Origin: an uncultured bacterium
Lineage (GTDB): Bacteria; Planctomycetota; Phycisphaerae; Phycisphaerales; SM1A02
DNA length: 8,066 nucleotides
Assembly (NCBI GenBank): GCA_903938205.1
Contig: CAJACJ010000127.1
Coordinates: 1-8,066, forward strand
Reading direction: 5' to 3'
Positions 1 through 5,091 of this stretch are shown piece by piece. The notes beneath the pieces were generated by a model. The model was not told where the DNA came from and did not search any database. It worked only from the letters and a program-made list of their open reading frames with translations. A program made the translations under genes and the position numbers. Positions within the stretch are counted from its first letter, which is position 1, and the number at the start of each line of letters is the position of its first letter.

Positions 1-1048
1 CGGGCAGTGATTGCTGCGTTGCGCCGTTGGCTTGAAAAAGCGCCCATCCAATACCTTGCACGGTTCCCTTAAAGCGGTGGCCGGGATAGGCATATATATA
101 GACAGCCACTTCCTGGCCCACGCGGATTTGCTCAATCTCTGTCTCCAGAAAATTGGCCATGACCCACCATTCCGTGTTCTGCACAATGGAGAACAATGTG
201 TCGCCCACTTTTACAAACGCGCCAACATTTGTATTTAGGTTTGTCACCCAGCCTTCAACTGATGCGCGCACTTCGCAGTAGTACAAATTCAACTTTGCGT
301 CGTCCACTTCAACGCGCGCCGCGGCCACGCGCACATTCACATCACCAACTTGGGCCAGCGCGTTGCGCGCTTTATTTTCCTCCGACTTCGCGCTGGTCAC
401 GGAAGTTTTTGCCGCAACAAGTGAAGCCTCCGCGCTGGCTACGCCCGCGTTGGCCGCCGCAACCGCGGCCTTGGCGGCTTCCATGTCGCTTTGCGCAAGC
501 GCCACGCGATCGGCGGTAATAAATTCTTGCTCAAGCAACGGCTTGACGCGCGACAAATAGTCCGCGGCGTAATCCGCGCGCGCCTGTGTTGCCACAACAT
601 CGGCTTTGCGACGCACAATTTCTGATTCCGCGCGGTTCACTTCCGCGTTGGATGTTTCAATTTTCGACTGCGCAACTTGAACGCTATCGGCCAACGCCTT
701 CACATCAAATTCAACAACCGCCAACTGCGCCTGCGCGCGCGCCAACGCAATTTCATACGGACGCGGATCCATTCGATACAACAGATCACCCACATGCACA
801 ATTTGATTGTCCTTGATGGGCAATTCCACAATTTGCCCAAACACGCGCGGCGCCATGCCAATGGTGTTGGCGCGAACATACGCGTCGTCGGTGCGCGGAT
901 AGCGCTGCAATTGGTTCCACAATATTCCCAAGCTCAACACGCACAGGCCAATGGAGACAAATGAAATCACGCGCGCAATTTTTTGGCGGCGCACATCCTG
1001 CGCGCTTTGCGCATTCACGGTGCTTGTAATGGTTGGTGTTTCTGCCAT
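1..1048 (-). CDS. mdtN: MdtN-like HlyD/EmrA-family membrane fusion protein (C-terminus beyond left edge)
   Basis: Periplasmic adaptor that would link the FUSC inner-membrane protein upstream to an outer-membrane channel. Translation from the ATG at 1048 stays open for 349 codons to the window edge, so the last tens of residues are missing. Residues about 26-44 form one N-terminal membrane anchor. It is followed by the EmrA/AaeA/MdtN hallmark TDDAYVRA (53-60), the first lipoyl half (62-97, ending LLYRMDPRPYE), a long Ala-rich coiled-coil hairpin (98-250), the second lipoyl half (about 256-290) and the start of the beta-barrel (MANFLETEIEQIRVG, about 297-311). The hairpin tip has R167, L171 and T178, the TolC-docking R-x3-L-x6-S pattern with Thr for Ser. 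MdtN, rather than AaeA, is favoured by the neighbouring YtcA and by the IVELPIKDNQ and ANFLETE segments, which resemble E. coli MdtN as I remember it. The start lies 7 bp after the ytcA stop with no SD, so translational coupling is likely. Substrate unknown. Confidence 0.9.
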   Translation of the reverse strand, partial: MAETPTITSTVNAQSAQDVRRQKIARVISFVSIGLCVLSLGILWNQLQRYPRTDDAYVRANTIGMAPRVFGQIVELPIKDNQIVHVGDLLYRMDPRPYEIALARAQAQLAVVEFDVKALADSVQVAQSKIETSNAEVNRAESEIVRRKADVVATQARADYAADYLSRVKPLLEQEFITADRVALAQSDMEAAKAAVAAANAGVASAEASLVAAKTSVTSAKSEENKARNALAQVGDVNVRVAAARVEVDDAKLNLYYCEVRASVEGWVTNLNTNVGAFVKVGDTLFSIVQNTEWWVMANFLETEIEQIRVGQEVAVYIYAYPGHRFKGTVQGIGWALFQANGATQQSLP

Positions 1049-1055
1049 GGATGAC

Positions 1056-1331
1056 TTAGTAGCGGAACACAATCAGCCACACCAGGCAACTGAATGTAAT
1101 GGTGATCGACACATAGACAAGCGCGCGCGCAACAAGAAATCGATCAATGCCCGTGCGAATAAGCAATGCGCGCGCGCCCACGGCAAGAAGGACGCCAAGA
1201 ATCATGGCGACCATCCACGCTGGCAACAAGGCGCCGTCCACATCTATGTTTGGATTGCAACCCGCGCATAGAAATAAAACAAGAAGCAGGGTCGACACGT
1301 TTCGCACAGCGTTGGTGGGGGATTTATTCAT
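1056..1331 (-). CDS. ytcA: YtcA-family small lipoprotein/membrane protein of an MdtNO-type efflux operon
   Basis: A 91-residue protein whose ATG overlaps the stop of the FUSC gene in an ATGA (1328-1331), which indicates translational coupling. Residues 1-25 look like a lipoprotein signal: basic start, hydrophobic LLLVLFL, then CAGC with C25 as the candidate lipidated cysteine. The -3 residue is Cys, where Leu, Val or Ile is usual. Two hydrophobic segments follow, at about 38-53 (after the motif VDGALLPAW) and 68-88, separated by a basic loop. E. coli YtcA, encoded next to mdtNOP, has about the same length and the same plan of signal, lipobox, a short G-x-x-x-P-x-W segment and two helices; that comparison is from memory. 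The related AaeX/DUF1656 proteins have the two helices but no lipobox. The molecular role of YtcA is not established. Its position between the FUSC and adaptor genes suggests an accessory pump subunit. Confidence 0.8.
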   Translation of the reverse strand: MNKSPTNAVRNVSTLLLVLFLCAGCNPNIDVDGALLPAWMVAMILGVLLAVGARALLIRTGIDRFLVARALVYVSITITFSCLVWLIVFRY

Positions 1332-3835
1332 TGGGGCAACGGCTTCAGTGTATTAAAAATTTCACCATAAGTCCGCTGGCCATCGGCAAGTTCAAGCGCG
1401 CTGTGCAACGAATTGTCGCTCCAAACAAATCCGTGGCGCGCGGTGTCTTGTGCGTGGCGCACGGAATTTTCCAGCAACGCTAACGCATCGCGCCGATAGA
1501 TCAAGCGTGCCACATCCGTGGCGTTGCACCCTTGCGCAATCGCGCTCACACGCACCTGCGCCGCGCTTGGCACGCCGCACGATTTCCAAACAGTTTGAAT
1601 GCTCGTTCCGTCCACACTATTTTCGTTAACCATATTACTTGCGGCGCCAACATTATTTATGACAGCCGCAACGCTTTTATTATTCACAACGCCCGCATTA
1701 TTCAAATCACCCAGACCTTTTTCTACACCAGTCACCGGTACCTTCACAAAAAAATCACCCAGCGTTTCAATTCGCTCAACCAAAACCCGAAGCGGCTTGT
1801 TCAACAGTTCAGACACCGAATCATTCAAAGGCGAATCATGAAATCGACCCGTTGCCAATGAGCGCGCCAGCAACAACACGCGTTGCTGCTGCGCCAACAT
1901 TTCAAGCACGGGCGCAAAGTTTCCAATCACAATTCGTGCTTCAAATGTGTATTGCTCGCGCAAATCGCATGTGCTGGCAAGATTGGCCGTGGCCAAATGA
2001 TTGCGCATGCGAAAGTCCGTCAGATCCGCGTCGGTAAACGGCAACATTTGCGCGCGCATAATAAGTTGCCCAATCTGGCGCCAACCATTGGCTATGGATT
2101 GCATGGTGGCCACGCGCGCCAGTTTGGTGGAGAACATCCAAATTGTGAACGTGACGCTGAGTCCGGCCACCACCACACTTGTCACGCGGTCAAACATTGG
2201 ACCCACGGAATCACTCGGTCCTGGATCACTTGCAATAACAATAATCCACGCGGCCGCCATCATTAAGCCCATGTAATTTGTGCGCGGACTTCCAACTAAA
2301 ACCCACGCCGACATGAACGCCATGACGCCCATGACCAATATGTATGAGCCAAGGTCTTGCACGCCCGCGGCAAAAATAATAATTGCAATGGCCGCCATGA
2401 CTCCGCCAATCAGTGTTCCAAAAAATCGCAACACGCCGCGGCGACCAGATCCGCCCACGGTTGATTGCAGCACAAACACCGCGCCAATTGCCGATGGTCC
2501 AACGCCGCCCGGTAAAAACAGCGCGCTCAGCACAAGCGCAAGCGCAAGTCCAAGCACCGCGGCGCTAGAGGCAAGCGCGGCGTCTTTGTTGAAGTGCGAC
2601 AAAGCCGCTTCAATGGTTGGCGCTTTTCCAAGCGGACTGTTGGGCGGAAATCCAAGTGGAAGCGCCAGCGCGCTTGAACCAAATTTCGCTGGCAATGGAG
2701 TCTGCGTCAACACGCCGCGAAACATTCCACCGCCTCGGCGCGCGTAGCCAGCGATGGACAACGTGAAGTCATCCGCGCTATCACCAAGTTGTTCGATTAA
2801 GTTGTCGCCAAAAGAAATCATGGCTTCCGCGCGCGCGATCAATGCCGCCACTTCCGGCGCGCGATCGCCCCAACGCGCCCAGTGACGCTTGTATGACATG
2901 GCGCGCACGCCATCAAAAAAGTTAGCCATTTCCAAGGCTAAATCGCTTGCCGCCGCGCGCGCGTGATCGCTTTGAAAACCTTCGCGCGCTAACGCGGTCA
3001 GATGCACCGTGGCTGAATCCGACAGCGACGCCACGCGTGTCAGCGGCACCAATTCTGGAAACGCAGAATCCGTGGTGGCGTATGTGGCAATGGAATCCGA
3101 CAACACCGAGATGTGCGCAAGCACCGACGGAGAAATAGTGTCCGCAAGTTTTGCAAGCGCTTGTTCATCGCCAGGACCCGCGCGCGTGGCCTGCGCAATG
3201 ATGCGCATGTTGGCCGACTGCTCCGCAAGCAATCCATCAATTGCATAACGCATGCGCACCGACTCCGCGCCAGGGAAAACAAACAACGCGGCCAAGTACG
3301 AAATAATCACGCCGCTTGAAACACCAAGCACCGACAATATTCCAATCTCTTCAAAGTGCGCTGGGTCCGAAAGTGGCGCGTACATAAGTGGAGCCAATGT
3401 CCAAATAGCCACGCGCAAACCGGATGATCCCACCGGCAACAGTTTTATTAAATACAGAAGCAACCAAATGCCGGCAAGAATTCCCAAGAACAACAACATG
3501 GGCGCTTGCGCGAACGCCGCCACCAACATAATGGAGAACGCGCCGCACGCCACGCTGGTGAGAATGCGCCGCAGTAAAAGTTGCGGCGAATGCAACGTGC
3601 CCGGCGTGCTTTCGGTCATGGACGTGACCGGACACATAATGAACGCGGAATTTCCAACCAAAGCCATCAACACAATTCCAACAAGCATGGCAATGGTGGC
3701 GCGCAGTGTGGAACCCATGCGTCCCGGTGTGGGCGCAAGTTCCGCAATAAAAACTTGCCACCATGAACCAAGATGTAAAACTCGCTCGGCGCCTGGCGCG
3801 ATGATTTCGGTCGTCGTGGTGGCGGCGGGCACCAT
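1328..3835 (-). CDS. mdtO: MdtO-like FUSC-family inner-membrane efflux protein with C-terminal extension
   Basis: Predicted inner-membrane component of an MdtNO/AaeAB-type pump; relatives export aromatic acids, fusaric acid or other toxic compounds. From the ATG at 3835 it is 835 residues. It has the FUSC double architecture: a first membrane bundle (about 46-186), a mostly helical cytoplasmic domain (about 190-405), a second bundle (about 418-568) and a C-terminal soluble region. The second bundle carries LRFFGTLIGG and VGSPRTNYMG, which match the LRFGG...G and SSERSSYIG positions I recall in MdtO. The frame stays open upstream to a TTG at 3877, adding 14 residues. I reject that start because it leaves only 5 bp to the divergent gene, TTG is a rare start, and the extra residues resemble no membrane or signal element. 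No SD precedes either start. MdtO and AaeB have about 650-690 residues, so this protein is longer, mainly at the C-terminus, where an Asn-rich linker (about 710-745) leads to a final segment of about 90 residues. Confidence 0.88.
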   Translation of the reverse strand: MVPAATTTTEIIAPGAERVLHLGSWWQVFIAELAPTPGRMGSTLRATIAMLVGIVLMALVGNSAFIMCPVTSMTESTPGTLHSPQLLLRRILTSVACGAFSIMLVAAFAQAPMLLFLGILAGIWLLLYLIKLLPVGSSGLRVAIWTLAPLMYAPLSDPAHFEEIGILSVLGVSSGVIISYLAALFVFPGAESVRMRYAIDGLLAEQSANMRIIAQATRAGPGDEQALAKLADTISPSVLAHISVLSDSIATYATTDSAFPELVPLTRVASLSDSATVHLTALAREGFQSDHARAAASDLALEMANFFDGVRAMSYKRHWARWGDRAPEVAALIARAEAMISFGDNLIEQLGDSADDFTLSIAGYARRGGGMFRGVLTQTPLPAKFGSSALALPLGFPPNSPLGKAPTIEAALSHFNKDAALASSAAVLGLALALVLSALFLPGGVGPSAIGAVFVLQSTVGGSGRRGVLRFFGTLIGGVMAAIAIIIFAAGVQDLGSYILVMGVMAFMSAWVLVGSPRTNYMGLMMAAAWIIVIASDPGPSDSVGPMFDRVTSVVVAGLSVTFTIWMFSTKLARVATMQSIANGWRQIGQLIMRAQMLPFTDADLTDFRMRNHLATANLASTCDLREQYTFEARIVIGNFAPVLEMLAQQQRVLLLARSLATGRFHDSPLNDSVSELLNKPLRVLVERIETLGDFFVKVPVTGVEKGLGDLNNAGVVNNKSVAAVINNVGAASNMVNENSVDGTSIQTVWKSCGVPSAAQVRVSAIAQGCNATDVARLIYRRDALALLENSVRHAQDTARHGFVWSDNSLHSALELADGQRTYGEIFNTLKPLPQ
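1631..1702 (-). repeat. Asn-rich, AT-rich repeat-like linker inside the FUSC gene
   Basis: This stretch encodes residues about 712-735 of the FUSC protein. Asn-Asn pairs recur at 712-713, 718-719 and 727-728, each followed by small and aliphatic residues (NNAGVV, NNKSVAAVI, NNVGAASN). The pairs are 18 and 27 nucleotides apart, both multiples of nine. The DNA shows related copies of an ATTATT core on the plus strand and is clearly richer in A and T than the surrounding coding sequence. It is best read as a flexible, degenerate repeat-derived linker between the conserved FUSC region and the extra C-terminal segment. The repeat is imperfect and short, so simple low-complexity drift is an alternative. 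Confidence 0.45.
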
Positions 3836-3882
3836 ACAACTGTAAACTAAATATTCGACGGTTTCGCCCTCAAACAACCACC
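3836..3882. promoter_or_regulatory. Divergent intergenic region between the two efflux loci
   Basis: Only 47 bp separate the preferred start of the minus-strand FUSC gene (ATG at 3835) from the ATG of the plus-strand RND adaptor at 3883, so promoter elements for one or both operons must overlap each other or extend into the opposite gene. The interval has an AT-rich core (about 3841-3856, including AATATT) flanked by GC-rich sequence. On the minus strand a weak sigma-70-like pair can be drawn: TTGTTT (3872-3877) and TATTTA (3848-3853), 18 bp apart. On the plus strand TAAACT (3843-3848) is a possible -10, with any -35 inside the FUSC gene. Neither is convincing. There is no strong inverted repeat for a repressor and no SD toward either gene. 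The regulatory role follows from the layout; the individual boxes are guesses. Confidence 0.45.
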
Positions 3883-5070
3883 ATGAACCCTCTTCAATTC
3901 AAGCGATCAGTCATCGCCACCATCTTTATCGCCGCAACATCAGCCGCGCTTCTTTCCTGCGGCGGTCCGCCAGCGCCACCCGCGCGTCCAAATGGCGTGC
4001 CCGTGACCACGGCCCTTGTCGTAACTCAGACCGTTCCTTTGGACCAGATGTATCCCGGCCTTGCCGTCTCGCCGCGCATGATCAAGATTGACGCGCGCGT
4101 TGAAGGATTTTTGTTGAAGCAGGGCGTGGCCGATGGAGCCGTCACCAAAAAAGATCAAGTGATTTACCGAATTGATCCGCGACCATTCGAGGCCACGCTG
4201 GCTTCGGAGCAAGGAACACTTGTGCAAGCCGTGGCGCAGCGCGATTATTCGCGCAAGGAAATGGAGCGCAACGCGCCGCTTCTTAAAACGGACGCCATCA
4301 GTCAGCAAGATTTTGACAAACTGGTCGCGAGCTATGAAACCGATCAAGGAAAAGTTCTCACGGCCGAGGCCAACGTTCTCACCGCCAAGATCAATCTTTC
4401 CTATTGCACCATGGTCAGTCCATTTGCCGGCATCTTGGGCGCCAGTCAATTCTTTGAAGGCGCCGTGGTTGGAACTTCAAACACAACCAATCTCAACTCG
4501 CTTGTGCAAATTGATCCCATGTGGGCGGAGTTCAGTCCTTCAGCCACGGAATGGCCCAAATTCTCGGCATTAATGGCGAAAGGCCCGCTGACAGCCACGG
4601 TGACATTTGACGGCAACGACACCATTCAAGCCCCAGGCAAAATTATCTTTTCTGACAATCAAGCTTCCACATCCACTGGAACTTTAATGATGCGCGTTGA
4701 GTTTGCCAATCCCAACCTCATCTTCCGTCCAGGCGTGTATGTGAAAGTGAATGTGTCATTGGGTGAGCAACCCAATGTCATGGTGGTTCCGCAAGACGCA
4801 GTGTTTGCCCGCGAGACCAATCTTTATATATGGCGCGTCAAAGCCGATGACACCGTTGAGACTGTGCAAGTAAAGGTGATTAAGAAAATCGAAGGCCTGA
4901 TTGAACTTTCAAGCGGTCCCAAAGTGGGCGACCGCGTTGTGGTGGATGGCATTCAACGGTTGAAGCCCGGAGCCAAGATTATTGATATGAACCAACTTCC
5001 TAAACCCGCCGCGACAACCGCGCCCGCAACTTCCGCCGCGCCAGCCGCCACCGAGCCCGCGAAAAAATAA
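3883..5070 (+). CDS. RND efflux periplasmic adaptor lipoprotein (AcrA/MexE-like membrane fusion protein)
   Basis: A 395-residue adaptor that would dock the RND permease encoded just downstream to a TolC-family channel. Residues 1-25 are a lipoprotein signal ending in the lipobox LLSC, with C26 as the acylated residue, followed by a Pro-rich stretch. The first lipoyl half covers about 70-102 (ARVEGFLLKQG through YRIDPRPFE), a short helical hairpin about 103-172, and the second lipoyl half about 173-210 (MVSPFAGILG, SLVQIDPMWAEF). The beta-barrel and membrane-proximal domains follow, with FRPGVYVKVNV (281-291) and VVPQDAVF (301-308). The hairpin tip has R129, L133 and S140, an exact fit to the R-x3-L-x6-S docking motif of AcrA-type adaptors. 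An Ala/Pro/Thr-rich tail (371-395) is probably disordered. The start is the ATG directly before the signal peptide; no SD is visible. The 21-bp gap to the permease gene, with no terminator, supports one transcript. Confidence 0.93.
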   Translation: MNPLQFKRSVIATIFIAATSAALLSCGGPPAPPARPNGVPVTTALVVTQTVPLDQMYPGLAVSPRMIKIDARVEGFLLKQGVADGAVTKKDQVIYRIDPRPFEATLASEQGTLVQAVAQRDYSRKEMERNAPLLKTDAISQQDFDKLVASYETDQGKVLTAEANVLTAKINLSYCTMVSPFAGILGASQFFEGAVVGTSNTTNLNSLVQIDPMWAEFSPSATEWPKFSALMAKGPLTATVTFDGNDTIQAPGKIIFSDNQASTSTGTLMMRVEFANPNLIFRPGVYVKVNVSLGEQPNVMVVPQDAVFARETNLYIWRVKADDTVETVQVKVIKKIEGLIELSSGPKVGDRVVVDGIQRLKPGAKIIDMNQLPKPAATTAPATSAAPAATEPAKK

Positions 5071-5091
5071 TTCCACCACGCAGACGTCCCC

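Noticed and set aside
2280..2747. Plus-strand open frame of 155 codons
   Set aside because: Antisense to the second FUSC membrane bundle; its Pro/Ala/Ser-rich content is what reading GC-rich membrane codons backwards produces.
3252..3845. Plus-strand open frame of 197 codons overlapping the FUSC gene start region
   Set aside because: It is antisense to conserved FUSC membrane segments, its product resembles no family I know, and it has no ribosome-binding or promoter signal.
3844..3864. AAAC...GTTT inverted repeat in the divergent gap as a possible operator
   Set aside because: The arms are only 4 bp with a 13-bp spacer, which is expected by chance in such sequence.
5071..5091. Possible terminator or separate promoter between adaptor and permease genes
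   Set aside because: The 21-bp gap has no stem-loop, T-run or promoter-like hexamers, so the two genes are best treated as one transcript.
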